Part shown: positions 35,767-44,663 of the stretch, one piece after another
How positions within the stretch are numbered: position 1 is the stretch's first letter
Layout of the letters: every line of letters begins with the position of its first letter
From: JAJDTR01 sp965220415
Lineage (GTDB): Bacteria > Poribacteria > WGA-4E > JAJDTR01
DNA: 64,000 nucleotides
Assembly (NCBI GenBank): GCA_965220415.1
Contig: OZ244829.1
Span: forward strand, 4,650,001 to 4,714,000
Reading direction: 5' to 3'
The notes under the pieces: model-generated
Databases searched by the model: none
The model's input: only the letters and a program-made list of their open reading frames with translations
Told to the model about the DNA's origin: nothing
Translations under genes and position numbers: made by a program

Positions 35767-36294
35767 ATGAAATTCTTATGCCTTGAATGCAACACAGCCA
35801 TGAAATTCAAAGAATCGAAAACGCCCGAAGGCGGCTCCTTGACCGCGATCTTCGAATGCCCGGACTGCTTTGGGGAAATCGCCATGCACATGAACCCGTG
35901 GGAAACCCAAATGCTCAAATCCCTTGACGTTCAGCTTGGCGGCAAGAGCGAATCCGCACCGCCGATGCAGATGGTGCGTTCTTTTCTGAGCGATCACAAA
36001 GAGGGAACACTCTCGTCGAGTCATACGCCCCAGCCAACGTCCTCAACTGCCTCCGAGTCGGAAGAGGGTGGTAAATGTCCATTTACGTCGGTGGTTGCAG
36101 ACGCGTTTCAGGCGCAGGAATCCGAACCGGCTGATTTGGTATGGACAGAGGAAGCCAAGGACCGCCTGAATCGGATTCCCAGTTTTGTCCAATCGATGGC
36201 TAAAGCCGGAATCGAGGAATTCGCCCGGGAAAAAGGGATAGCTGAAATAACGGGCGAAGTGATGGACGCCGCACGCGGCAACTTCGGCATGTAA
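35767..36294 (+). CDS. Zinc-ribbon protein with C-terminal PCP_red domain
   Basis: 175 residues. The N-terminal ribbon has CLEC (from C5) and CPDC (about C31). A linker rich in S, P and T (about 75-105) leads to a PCP_red-like domain starting at W126 (LVWTEEAKDRLNRIPSF... IAEITGEVMDAAR). Same domain as in the proteins at 29622, 36909 and 38283. No catalytic activity can be assigned. Confidence 0.75.
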   Translation: MKFLCLECNTAMKFKESKTPEGGSLTAIFECPDCFGEIAMHMNPWETQMLKSLDVQLGGKSESAPPMQMVRSFLSDHKEGTLSSSHTPQPTSSTASESEEGGKCPFTSVVADAFQAQESEPADLVWTEEAKDRLNRIPSFVQSMAKAGIEEFAREKGIAEITGEVMDAARGNFGM

Positions 36295-36350
36295 CGCTGT
36301 GAGCCAAACGAAATACGAGGGCGCCCTCAGATTGCAGGTTCCACCGATTT

Positions 36351-36842
36351 ATGCGCACGTCCGTCGAACTCATCATACGCTGGATTCACCTTGTTGCCGC
36401 AATCGTTTGGTTGGGCGGAATCTTTTTTTCGTTGAGCATCGCAGTGCCGGTATTAAGGAAACATGTGTCCGTCGTAGGAGGTATTCAACACACCGTAGCA
36501 ATTCGGAATCGTCTGCGCCACATTATCCGTTTCACCATCCATATACTCCTAATCACGGGCGCGATGAATGCCTTCATGGTGGGTTTGAACACTCAGATGA
36601 ATTTTCCGCAGGACTACGTCATCGCGTTTGTGGCGAAACTTGCTTTTGTCGGATTGATGACGCTATTCCACAGCCTGCATATCGCCGTATTCAACAGGCG
36701 GTTGGAAACAGCGGCGACGAACCCAAACGTCGACGAGTTAGAGGTTGTGAGACTGCAACGGCTAACTGACGTATTTGGAATCGCCGCAGTACTCGCCGGC
36801 CTCGTCGTACTTGCTCTATCCTTGCGATTGGATGTGGGGTAA
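36351..36842 (+). CDS. CopD-like four-helix membrane protein
   Basis: 163 residues with four hydrophobic helices. RWIHLVAAIVWLGGIFFSL is the CopD/HemJ-type helix 1, with a histidine suited to heme or copper binding; further histidines occur in RFTIHILLITGAMN and LMTLFHSLHIAVF. Such proteins act in copper transport or as heme-binding membrane redox proteins. It starts just before the radical SAM gene (66 bp gap). Confidence 0.75.
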   Translation: MRTSVELIIRWIHLVAAIVWLGGIFFSLSIAVPVLRKHVSVVGGIQHTVAIRNRLRHIIRFTIHILLITGAMNAFMVGLNTQMNFPQDYVIAFVAKLAFVGLMTLFHSLHIAVFNRRLETAATNPNVDELEVVRLQRLTDVFGIAAVLAGLVVLALSLRLDVG

Positions 36843-36908
36843 TGAATTGGGAGTTGGATTCGCAACGCGCGAAAATGGAAGGGTTGGATCGGGGTAAAAT
36901 GCAGAAAT

Positions 36909-38210
36909 ATGGATACTAAAATCCAAGCCGTCTCGTGGAATATCACGCGGCTGTGCAATCTCAAATGTGAGCACTGCTATCTTCCCGCCGGATTTGTGGA
37001 TACCAACGAATTCCCGACCGGGTACTATCGAGATGCGGAGCTGACACAGTCGCAATGTTTTCGTGTGATTGATGAGATTGCCGAAGTCAATCCCAACATC
37101 CTCCTGATTCTCACGGGCGGAGAACCGCTATTACGCCCCGACATACTGGATATCTCCAAGTATGCCGCCGAAACCGGATTCTTGGTCGTGATGGGGACCA
37201 ACGGTGCGCTGCTGAACGATGAAGTGGTTCGGCGGATGAGCGACGGTGGTGTAAGTGGAGCAGGGATTAGCCTAGATGCGGTAGATGCGGTCAATCACGA
37301 CAAATTCAGAGGCATGGAGGGCGCCTATGAAGCTACGATGAGCGGGATTGAGGCACTGAAACGCGCCAATCTGGACTTTCTTGTGCAGACCTCGGTTACG
37401 CGCTGGAATTACGATGAAATACCACAAATTGTTGAGTTTGCGTATCAGTTGGGCGCCAAGGTCATTAATATCTATTTCCTCGTCAGAACGGGGCGCGGAA
37501 AGACGGTGATGGACATCACGCCATCGCAGTACGAGAATCTGCTCTCAACGCTATTTGAGCTACAGGCGGAATATCGGGGCAAAATGCTTGTTGCGGCGAA
37601 ATGCGCCCCTCACTACAAGCGCGCGATTTACGAGCAACAGTCCGATTCGCCTTTTCTGCAAGCCTATCCGAGCGGTACGTGCCCTTGCGGCATCTACTAC
37701 TGTCGTATCACGCCCGAAGGCGATCTGACGCCGTGTCCGTACATGCCGGTTAGCGTCGGTAATCTAAAAGACCGGAGTTTCGCGGAGTTATGGAACAGAT
37801 CGAAAGTCTTCCAAGACCTCCGAAATCGGGGACTGCTAGAGGGGAAGTGCGGCGCGTGCGAATTTCGTGATGTTTGCGGCGGCTGCCGCGCGCGCGCGTA
37901 CGCCACTACGGGCAACTATCTTGCCGAGGATGCATCGTGCGAGTACCAACCGGGTCAACACGGTGGTCAGACTGTTCGCTTTGAAAAGACGACGCCGTTT
38001 GCGGCAGAGGTTGACTATGAACTAATCTGGAGCGACCTCGCACAGAAGAGATTAAAACGTGTTCCCTCCTTCGCGCGAGGGATGGTTATTAAGAGCGTTG
38101 AAAAGTACGCGCGCGAGCACGGTTACCGTGAGATTACTCCCGAAACGATGATTGCGGTCAAAGAGCGGTTTGACAAAACGGGAATCCCCTCATTCCGTCC
38201 GCGCCGCTAG
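36909..38210 (+). CDS. Radical SAM/SPASM enzyme with C-terminal PCP_red domain
   Basis: 433 residues. CNLKCEHC near the N-terminus (C16, C20, C23) binds the radical SAM [4Fe-4S] cluster; ILTGGEPLLRPDI is the GGEP SAM-binding motif. The SPASM auxiliary-cluster domain (about 255-345) has GTCPCGIYYCRITPEGDLTP, then PYMPVSVGNL and CGACEFRDVCGGCRARAYA. Closest known relatives are the NirJ/AhbD heme-modifying enzymes and peptide-maturing enzymes. From W374 there is a PCP_red-like domain (LIWSDLAQKRLKRVPSFARG). The substrate is unknown; a heme or tetrapyrrole is a reasonable guess from domain and context. Confidence 0.85.
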   Translation: MDTKIQAVSWNITRLCNLKCEHCYLPAGFVDTNEFPTGYYRDAELTQSQCFRVIDEIAEVNPNILLILTGGEPLLRPDILDISKYAAETGFLVVMGTNGALLNDEVVRRMSDGGVSGAGISLDAVDAVNHDKFRGMEGAYEATMSGIEALKRANLDFLVQTSVTRWNYDEIPQIVEFAYQLGAKVINIYFLVRTGRGKTVMDITPSQYENLLSTLFELQAEYRGKMLVAAKCAPHYKRAIYEQQSDSPFLQAYPSGTCPCGIYYCRITPEGDLTPCPYMPVSVGNLKDRSFAELWNRSKVFQDLRNRGLLEGKCGACEFRDVCGGCRARAYATTGNYLAEDASCEYQPGQHGGQTVRFEKTTPFAAEVDYELIWSDLAQKRLKRVPSFARGMVIKSVEKYAREHGYREITPETMIAVKERFDKTGIPSFRPRR

Positions 38211-38282
38211 ATTATTGTGGCGTGGATACTGCGCGCCAGATTTTTTGTTTCGCGCTTAATACGAGCATAAAGGAGATGAACA

Positions 38283-38696
38283 GTGAGCACCCAAACCAAA
38301 GTTGAACAGCGTCTATCCGCGGTGGAAAACCGCTTGGATCGTCTGGAAGATCTTCTGGTGGGCATCAGCCAAAAACTCGATCAGAAGCCTACGCCAACCG
38401 AAATCAATGAGGAAAAAGGTGAAGCGCTCAAGGGATGGGTCACAGACTACGTCTCAATGCGCCTGCAGCAGCTTGTACCGGAGACCTGTGACCATCCCGC
38501 TGAAGCCAATCCGGACGAGGGACCGTTTCTCGGCAGCACCTCTACCCGCTGCACTGAAGAGGTCGTCCACCGCGTCAAACGCATCCCCATCCCGTTTGTG
38601 CGCGAGATGGTCGTGCAGCGAGTCGCTGACAATGCACGAAACGCTAACGTAAACGTGGTCGACATTGAGTTCTTCGAGAAGGCGGCTACCTTTTGA
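38283..38696 (+). CDS. Coiled-coil protein with PCP_red-like C-terminus
   Basis: 137 residues. An N-terminal coiled coil (VEQRLSAVENRLDRLEDLLV) is followed by a linker and a diverged PCP_red-like domain (CTEEVVHRVKRIPIPFVREM onwards) in which the leading tryptophan is replaced by cysteine. The GTG start at 38283 has AAGGAG 8 bp upstream. Probably co-transcribed with the radical SAM gene. Confidence 0.7.
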   Translation: MSTQTKVEQRLSAVENRLDRLEDLLVGISQKLDQKPTPTEINEEKGEALKGWVTDYVSMRLQQLVPETCDHPAEANPDEGPFLGSTSTRCTEEVVHRVKRIPIPFVREMVVQRVADNARNANVNVVDIEFFEKAATF

Positions 38697-38814
38697 CAGT
38701 GCAAAGCCACGGAGGAGTTTCCTCTACCGCACTTCCATCTGGGGGATTTCCTTAAAGTCCCAATCTGAACTCTTGTAAGATGAGTGTCGCGCGCCATTCA
38801 TCCGTATTTTGCCT

Positions 38815-39195
38815 ATGGAATGGGTACTTAATCTCTTCTCCGAATACATCGAAAACGACTTCAAGAAGCGGCTTGGAAATCCCAAACCCACGGTTGACGA
38901 CCTGTGGCGTACGTTTGAGGTGCTTTTTCCGACAACCACCGCGCGGTTACTTGTACAGGAACCGGTCGGCAACACCGTCAGATTCAAGGCACTCGCCTAC
39001 TACCACGCGGACGAGATGGGGCCCCTGATTGAAGATCCGATGCGCTATATCAAAAAACATTTCGGCGGCGGAAAATTCAAGATAAACTTCTATTGCGGCA
39101 TGCAATTCATCGCAACGATTAACTTTAAACCCGAAGGTCCAGAAATCTGGCGCGACTTGCCCGAACTCCCCGAGTCACATATTTCTGCTAGCTAA
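38815..39195 (+). CDS. Conserved-looking protein of unknown function
   Basis: 126 residues from ATG 38815, soluble, alpha/beta. Sequence such as DDLWRTFEVLFPTTTARLLV and HFGGGKFKINFYCGM shows no family I recognise. It lies between two small PCP_red-cluster genes in the same orientation and is closely followed by the zinc-ribbon/HEAT gene, so it probably belongs to this unit. Confidence 0.55.
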   Translation: MEWVLNLFSEYIENDFKKRLGNPKPTVDDLWRTFEVLFPTTTARLLVQEPVGNTVRFKALAYYHADEMGPLIEDPMRYIKKHFGGGKFKINFYCGMQFIATINFKPEGPEIWRDLPELPESHISAS

Positions 39196-39214
39196 TCCCG
39201 ACATACATTGGATC

Positions 39215-39637
39215 ATGAGCAATCAACAACCACTAGCGGCATGCCCCGACTGCAATGGCGCGCACATCCAAAGAATCGGCGAAGATGGTTATTTCTGTCT
39301 TGATTGTGAATGGGACAACCTGTCATTTGTCACCGGCGATAACGATTCGCTCATTTCCGCGCTCCGGAACGGCGACATCAATGCTCGACGCGAGGCGGCA
39401 CAGGCGCTAATCAACATCGGAGATACCGACCGTGACCTTGCGACATCGGAAGACCTTGCGCCATTGTTGGAAGCACTGAATGATAGTGAGGACGATGTCC
39501 GCTACTTCTCCACCGTCGCCTTGGGAAAACTGGGAGATGCCGCCGCGCTCCCCAAACTCAAAGAGGTGGAACAACGCGATGCTTCCGAGCTGGTCAGGCA
39601 GGGTGCCAAAACCGCGATTGAACGCCTCCAAACCTAA
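39215..39637 (+). CDS. Zinc-ribbon plus HEAT-repeat protein
   Basis: 140 residues. A ribbon of the CPDC ... CLDC type (about C10 to C31) is followed by two HEAT/PBS-lyase-like repeats (ALRNGDINARREAAQALINI and LLEALNDSEDDVRYFSTVAL). HEAT repeats bind proteins, and PBS-lyase-type repeats are known from tetrapyrrole-handling proteins. Last gene before a MITE. Confidence 0.72.
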   Translation: MSNQQPLAACPDCNGAHIQRIGEDGYFCLDCEWDNLSFVTGDNDSLISALRNGDINARREAAQALINIGDTDRDLATSEDLAPLLEALNDSEDDVRYFSTVALGKLGDAAALPKLKEVEQRDASELVRQGAKTAIERLQT

Positions 39638-39669
39638 CCGTCTAGTGGGGTTGGCACAGCCCATTGACC

Positions 39670-39902
39670 TTAGAGCCTGTTTGAAAAATCGGTAGCAAAG
39701 CCATTTTTGGTTATTTGTAGGAAGCTTTTTCATGCTTTTATTGTCGTCTACTACCTACCTGTGGAATCTCTATCGCACTCACTATTCGTTCGCTTGATCC
39801 CTCTGGGGCTTTTAGAGGCTGGTGCGCAGGGGATCTCTATCGCAGTCGCTTTTCGCTCCTTTGATCGCACCCTACAAATTGTACTTTTCAAACAGGCTCT
39901 TA
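39670..39902 (+). mobile_element. MITE copy 2 with TTA target duplication
   Basis: Ends GAGCCTGTTTGAAAA (from 39673) and TTTTCAAACAGGCTC (to 39899) are flanked by TTA on both sides (39670-39672, 39900-39902). The interior has the common left part (AATCGGTAGCAAAGCCATTT) and several GATC modules splitting a GGTGCGC hairpin. It lies between the HEAT gene and the CtaM-like gene and accounts for nearly the whole 300-bp gap. Confidence 0.85.
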
Positions 39903-39939
39903 TGCTTTTGTTTATAGCAAATCTTACTTTTAATCCGCC

Positions 39940-40359
39940 ATGCTAACCATCTCCGACCTGCCCACCGTTAACGCCACGCTCAACACCATCAGCGCCATAC
40001 TCTTGACCACTGGCTACTTCTGTATTCGTACCCGCAAACCCATCGCACACAGAAACTGCATGATAGCCGCCTTCATCGTCTCCGCGCTATTTCTCACCTC
40101 CTATCTGACTTACCACTACCACGCGGGCTCCACCCCGTTCGAGCGCGAAGGCTGGATTCGGGGAGTCTACTTCGCCGTCCTCATACCGCACATCGTCCTA
40201 GCCGCCTTGATTCTTCCGCTTGCGTTGTGCACGCTCTACTTCGCACTCCGCAAACGGTTTAAGAAACACCGACGAATTGCCCGGTGGACTCTCCCAATCT
40301 GGCTATACGTTTCTGTCACTGGCATCGTTGTCTATTGGATGCTATACCACCTGCCGTAG
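39940..40359 (+). CDS. DUF420/CtaM-like membrane protein
   Basis: 139 residues with four helices. LPTVNATLNTISAILLTTGY, RKPIAHRNCMIAAF, SYLTYHYHAGSTPF and the C-terminal GIVVYWMLYHLP are DUF420 features, with conserved histidines. The Staphylococcus member CtaM is needed for maturation of heme-copper oxidase; here it probably helps the aa3 oxidase encoded at 20-27 kb. Confidence 0.87.
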   Translation: MLTISDLPTVNATLNTISAILLTTGYFCIRTRKPIAHRNCMIAAFIVSALFLTSYLTYHYHAGSTPFEREGWIRGVYFAVLIPHIVLAALILPLALCTLYFALRKRFKKHRRIARWTLPIWLYVSVTGIVVYWMLYHLP

Positions 40360-41161
40360 CCACTCGTTGTCCTTTCTTCCACGAAACGCGTCTAATACGA
40401 ATTCAAAACCTAAATGTTACAACCGATTCGAGACGCGCAATGAATTGCGCTACTACGAGCCCCGATTCTAGTAACTGATGGATTACGAATTGGTATAAAA
40501 TCGCGCAACCGTTCTGACGCAAAACTGACCATGTCTGCATCGGCGGCGCGGAAGCCACATAGTGCACTATTTTTGGTTACGGCGATAGAATCGGCACAGT
40601 AGCTTGGGAGTTCGAAAACGTGAGCAAAATGTTGATCCGCCGCCCTTTTTGGGAGGTTTCGGGTGAAATTATCCTTTTTTTGCAAAAAATAGCCTCAAAA
40701 AATAGGTACAACTATGTGAACGGAGGCTTCATTTCAAGGGGGTGTTCACCTTGTTTGATTCATTACTTTCCTTTGATAGCGCGGGTTCATACACGGGCAA
40801 ATAGGTACAAAGTAGGTACAGAAAAAAAAAGATTGTCATCGCGAGAGTCAATTTTAGATGCGTGAAAAGCCAAAGCGCCAACCCGCCGGAGCACGGAACG
40901 TCGGTGATTTGGAGAGCAGCGCATCCACTCCGCGGTGTATCGGATAATCACATATTATACTATATATGTGTAAAGTGTTCAATGCAAAATTAGATGGATT
41001 TTTCTTGTTCCACGTTGGTTACGGCATACGGAGTATGCCTACTACTTTGTCGATTGCGGCATACGGAGTATGCCTACTACTCTCGCTTTCTTTTTGAAAT
41101 TCTCCCACACATTATAGTATACTCTCACGCGACATCAGCGCGACTACGAGGTGAAAGAAAC
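40360..41161. other. 800-bp gene-free region before hemQ
   Basis: No convincing gene. AT-rich segments carry short direct repeats (AAATAGGTAC at about 40700 and 40799). A stretch near 40950-40975 is very AT-rich and could contain a promoter. The tandem hairpins at 41023-41074 are listed separately. Confidence 0.5.
41023..41074 (+). repeat. Two tandem hairpins upstream of the HemQ-like gene
   Basis: GGCATACGGAGTATGCC occurs at 41023-41039 and again at 41058-41074. Each can form a seven-pair stem with a 3-base loop, followed by TACTACT. The 35-bp period puts copies on nearly the same DNA face (about 3.3 turns). They may be an operator, an mRNA structure or small mobile hairpins. Confidence 0.6.
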
Positions 41162-41911
41162 ATGCGACCGCAACACCCCGAATCTTCCCATACCGGCGAA
41201 ACTTTAGACATACGCGAGATTGGCGCTCCAACGCCGGACGGCAATCTTCAAACAAGCTCACGACGCTTATTCCTGCAACTTCACGCCTTTGCAGGGGGGG
41301 CTCAACCAGAGGCGTTAATCGAGGCACTCAGCGCGAGTAGCGTAGAGTCCGTCCTTTATCACGATTTGAACGATCCGACAGGGGTCGGCGTGCTATTGAT
41401 TGCAACAGATCCCGATGACTTGGTGTTTGAAGGGAGGAAACTCTTTAACAGTCAACCCTTCACCGAATTGCGATCGAAGCCCGAGTTAACCATGATCGGG
41501 AGAACCTATTCGACGGGCCGTGAACCCAATCTTGAAGACTGGTTGTTGGTCAAGCCGCGTCGAAACGTCCTTAATCCGGAACTGCGTTGGGCAATCTGGT
41601 ACCCGTTACGTCGCAAACCGGAGTTCTACCTTCTCGCGCCGCAAGATCAGGGAAAAATCCTTGCGGAGCACGGCATGATGGGACGTGCCTATGCCGCAGC
41701 CGGTTATGCCAACGACATTCGTTTAGCATGCTTCGGACTGGATCAGCATGACAACGAGTTTGTGATAGGACTGGTCGGCGCCGAACTCTACCCGTTGTCA
41801 CGGCTTGTGCAGGACATGCGGAAAACTCAGCAAACCGCGAAATACATCGACTCGCTTGGCCCATTTTTCGTCGGGCAAGTATGTTGGCAAAGCCCAATGC
41901 AGGTTGATTGA
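41162..41911 (+). CDS. hemQ: Chlorite-dismutase-family protein, probable coproheme decarboxylase
   Basis: 249 residues from ATG 41162. The family heme pocket is visible: WAIWYPLRRKPEFYLL with Y147 (the tyrosine that becomes a radical in coproheme decarboxylases) and the axial H170 in ILAEHGMMGRAYA; IRLACFGLDQHDNEFVIGL and LVQDMRKTQQTAKYIDSLGP are also typical. It converts coproheme to heme b in the coproporphyrin-dependent pathway, fitting the ferrochelatase at 60905. A long N-terminal extension upstream of 41162 is not conserved-looking. Confidence 0.85.
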   Translation: MRPQHPESSHTGETLDIREIGAPTPDGNLQTSSRRLFLQLHAFAGGAQPEALIEALSASSVESVLYHDLNDPTGVGVLLIATDPDDLVFEGRKLFNSQPFTELRSKPELTMIGRTYSTGREPNLEDWLLVKPRRNVLNPELRWAIWYPLRRKPEFYLLAPQDQGKILAEHGMMGRAYAAAGYANDIRLACFGLDQHDNEFVIGLVGAELYPLSRLVQDMRKTQQTAKYIDSLGPFFVGQVCWQSPMQVD

Positions 41912-41930
41912 TTCATCTCCTCGCCAAGGT

Positions 41931-42172
41931 TAAGAGCCTGCTTGAATAATCGGTGCCAATCCCATTTTTTGCCATTTGAGGAGAGGTTTTTCATGTTTCT
42001 GTCGTGAATTGTTGTACACCTGTGGAATCTCTATGGGAACTCTATCGCGCTCGTTATCCACTCGCTTGATCCCTCTGGGGCTTTTAGAGGCTGGTGCGCA
42101 GGGGATCTCTATCGCAGTCGCTTTTCGCTCCTTTGATCGCACCCTACAAATGTACTTTCAATCAGGCTCTAA
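41931..42172 (+). mobile_element. MITE copy 3 with TAA target duplication
   Basis: Ends GAGCCTGCTTGAATAATCGG (from 41934) and TCAATCAGGCTC (to 42169), flanked by TAA (41931-41933, 42170-42172). The interior resembles copy 2 with nested GATC modules and the split GGTGCGC hairpin. It fills most of the 366-bp gap between hemQ and the ABC permease. Confidence 0.85.
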
Positions 42173-42277
42173 ACGCCGCTGTTGACCGAGCCGTCCAATA
42201 TATCGAGATCCGGGCGGAATTCGGATGCGGACCACTCCGCGTAAGCCCAAGCCTCTCCGACTCCGGTACGTAAGCGT

Positions 42278-43003
42278 ATGAAGAACATTATCTCCATCTG
42301 CGGCAAAGAGCTATATACCTACTTCGTCTCGCCGATCGCCTATTTCGTTTTTTTCGTCTTCATTTCCGTCACAGGCTTCTTGTTCAGTGCCATATTCTTC
42401 TATGAGAGTGGAATCGACGGATCGGGTTCGACGGTTATGCAGGTAGTATTTGGCAATATCAGTATCATCTTGCTCTTTTTTACGCCCGCGCTGACGATGA
42501 AACTATTCGCCGAGGAACGGAAATCCGGCACGATTGAATTGCTCCTCACCTCGCCGGTGACGGACACTGAAGTGGTGATTGGCAAATTCTTGGCGAGTTT
42601 GAGTTTGTTACTGATTATGCTTTTGTTGACGCTCGTCTTTCCTATCCTTATCCTTCCATTTGGCCAGCTTGACATTGGTCCTGTTATCAGCGGCTACTTG
42701 GGGCTCTTGCTCCTTGGGTCTTGTTTTCTCTCGCTGGGGTTGTTGTTCTCCTCAATGAGCAAAAACCAGGTGGTTGCAGCTCTGACTAGCTTCGGCTTGC
42801 TTCTTACGCTTTGGGTCATCGGATTCTTGGCGAACCGTGGCGGAAAACTAGGCGAGATCTTAGCCTACCTTTCTCTCACTGAGCATTTTGAGGGGTTCGC
42901 CCGCGGCGTAGTGTCGCTCAAGCATGCCGTTTACTACCTCAGTTTTGCTATTGTCTGTTTGTTTGCCACGGTAAAGTCGGTCGAATCATCAAAGTGGAGG
43001 TAA
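42278..43003 (+). CDS. ABC-2 permease, GldF-like
   Basis: 241 residues, six helices; the family pattern KELYTYFVSPIAYFVFFVFI and MKLFAEERKSGTIELLLTSP is that of GldF-like ABC-2 permeases. It is followed at 7 bp by the GldG-like protein, the usual pairing. The cognate ATPase gene, normally upstream, is not in this neighbourhood. The substrate of such systems is unknown outside gliding bacteria. Confidence 0.87.
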   Translation: MKNIISICGKELYTYFVSPIAYFVFFVFISVTGFLFSAIFFYESGIDGSGSTVMQVVFGNISIILLFFTPALTMKLFAEERKSGTIELLLTSPVTDTEVVIGKFLASLSLLLIMLLLTLVFPILILPFGQLDIGPVISGYLGLLLLGSCFLSLGLLFSSMSKNQVVAALTSFGLLLTLWVIGFLANRGGKLGEILAYLSLTEHFEGFARGVVSLKHAVYYLSFAIVCLFATVKSVESSKWR

Positions 43004-43010
43004 CGTTGCA

Positions 43011-44663
43011 ATGACTTCCGGCGGATACCCTCGTGCTCGCGCGAGCCTTGTGCCACTGCTCGGGTTTTTGGCGTTAATCTTCCTCCTGGGCGCACTTGCA
43101 ACTTACCTACTCGCGGCGACCGTGTTCTTCTGGATATTCCTCATCCTCGGGCTAAGTGGGCTAGTCGCTTTTGGCGTCATGAACGCTCGGCACGTGACGG
43201 AGTTCTTTGTTAGCCGACAAGCGCGCTACGGGGCAAACGTGGCGATGAGCCTAATCGGATTCATCGGAATTGCCGTAATTATCAATATTATTGTCAACCA
43301 GAAATTTGATAGGTCCGCGGATTGGACTTCCGACAAACTGTATACCCTGTCCGATCAGACGAAAAATATTCTGCGCGGCTTGGATCGAGAGGTCAAGGTA
43401 CTCGCATTCTTCAGCGACAGTGCAGACGACGCGAGGATGCAAAATCAACTTGCATTTGGAAGAGATATGTTGGGCAGGTACGCACGCGAATCGGATAAAC
43501 TGGAGGTCGAGTTTATCGATCCGACTGCAGATCCGCAGACGCGTGAAATGTATGGGATCGATTTCGACGGTACGGTGGTTTTTGAAAGTGGTCAAAAACG
43601 AGAACAGGTGAGGATTGTTGACGAGCAAAAGTTTACCAGCGCCATCATGAAGGTGGTACGGGACGAAATTAAGCGAGTCTATTTCCTGATAGGGCACGAG
43701 GAACGGGGGATTGATATATTCGATGCCGATGGTTATCAGGGTGCAAAAGAGGGGTTGGAAAAACAGAATTATGCCGTGGAACCGCTCGCCCTGACCACCG
43801 AGCCTGATGTCCCCGCAGACTGCAGCGCCCTGGTTATTGCTGCTCCAAGAACGTCGCTTATCTCGCACGAGGTTTCGGCAATCGCAAGATACCTTGAACG
43901 TAACGGCAAGTTGCTCTTGATGTTTGAGCCGTCGATACTCTCGGCGGAAGATCCGAATCAACAGTTGGTCGACTTGGCGGCTCAGTGGGGTGTTTCGGTC
44001 GCAAATGACTATGTTCTGGTCTTTGATCCCCGTTTCTCGTATGTCTATGTAGGTCCCGAAGCTCCATTCATTAGGCAGTTAGAGTTCCATGAGGTCACAC
44101 GGTATGTTCCGTCCGCGATTTTCCAGACGGCGCGATCGGTAACGCCAATAGACGTGGATAGAGCTAATCTAAGTGTAAAATCGCTTGCCAAGACAATTGA
44201 TACCGTTGGGGTATGTTGGGGTGAGACCGAGCGGGGGGAGGATGGCGTGTTACTTCCGGACGCGGCTTACACCGAAGGCGTAGACACACCGCCGCCGTTG
44301 TCGCTCGCCGTTGCTGTCGAACTCAAGGGCGAAAACAGGACGACAGAGGAAGGTGCACCACCCGAGAAGCCGGAGAGTGCCAAACCCGACGAGACACGCA
44401 CACGCATCGTTGTTTTCGGCGATTCGGATTTTGCTTCAAACGCCTATTTCGCCAACTCTGGCGGCGGCAGCCTTTTTCTGAATGCTATAAATTGGTTGAC
44501 GTTGGAGGAGGACCTGATTGCCATTCGTCCCGTTGACCCGAGCCAACGTACGCTTCGCCGCATGACCGCCAGCGAAGCCAGTCTTGTGCAAATGACCTCA
44601 ATATTCTTGATTCCTATAGTCGTTTTCATTATTGGCGTCACGGTTTGGTGGCGCCGCCGTTAG
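43011..44663 (+). CDS. GldG-like ABC transporter auxiliary protein (ABC_transp_aux)
   Basis: 550 residues. Three N-terminal helices (about 12-33, 35-54 and 77-95), then a periplasmic domain beginning DWTSDKLYTLSDQTKNILRG, which is the start of the ABC_transp_aux/GldG region; RVYFLIGHEERGIDIFDADG and TRIVVFGDSDFASNAYF are further family hallmarks. A C-terminal helix (about 525-546) anchors it. The adjacent DUF4340 gene completes the common three-gene set, but is separated by a repeat array. Confidence 0.88.
   Translation: MTSGGYPRARASLVPLLGFLALIFLLGALATYLLAATVFFWIFLILGLSGLVAFGVMNARHVTEFFVSRQARYGANVAMSLIGFIGIAVIINIIVNQKFDRSADWTSDKLYTLSDQTKNILRGLDREVKVLAFFSDSADDARMQNQLAFGRDMLGRYARESDKLEVEFIDPTADPQTREMYGIDFDGTVVFESGQKREQVRIVDEQKFTSAIMKVVRDEIKRVYFLIGHEERGIDIFDADGYQGAKEGLEKQNYAVEPLALTTEPDVPADCSALVIAAPRTSLISHEVSAIARYLERNGKLLLMFEPSILSAEDPNQQLVDLAAQWGVSVANDYVLVFDPRFSYVYVGPEAPFIRQLEFHEVTRYVPSAIFQTARSVTPIDVDRANLSVKSLAKTIDTVGVCWGETERGEDGVLLPDAAYTEGVDTPPPLSLAVAVELKGENRTTEEGAPPEKPESAKPDETRTRIVVFGDSDFASNAYFANSGGGSLFLNAINWLTLEEDLIAIRPVDPSQRTLRRMTASEASLVQMTSIFLIPIVVFIIGVTVWWRRR

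Noticed and set aside
40994..41161. N-terminal extension of the HemQ-like protein
   Set aside because: The extension runs through the tandem hairpins and has no conserved-looking sequence; ATG 41162 with a purine-rich leader fits the family start.
43251..43961. 236-codon minus-strand open frame opposite the GldG-like gene
   Set aside because: No recognisable domain, no suitable start signal, and the plus strand encodes a well-supported family member.
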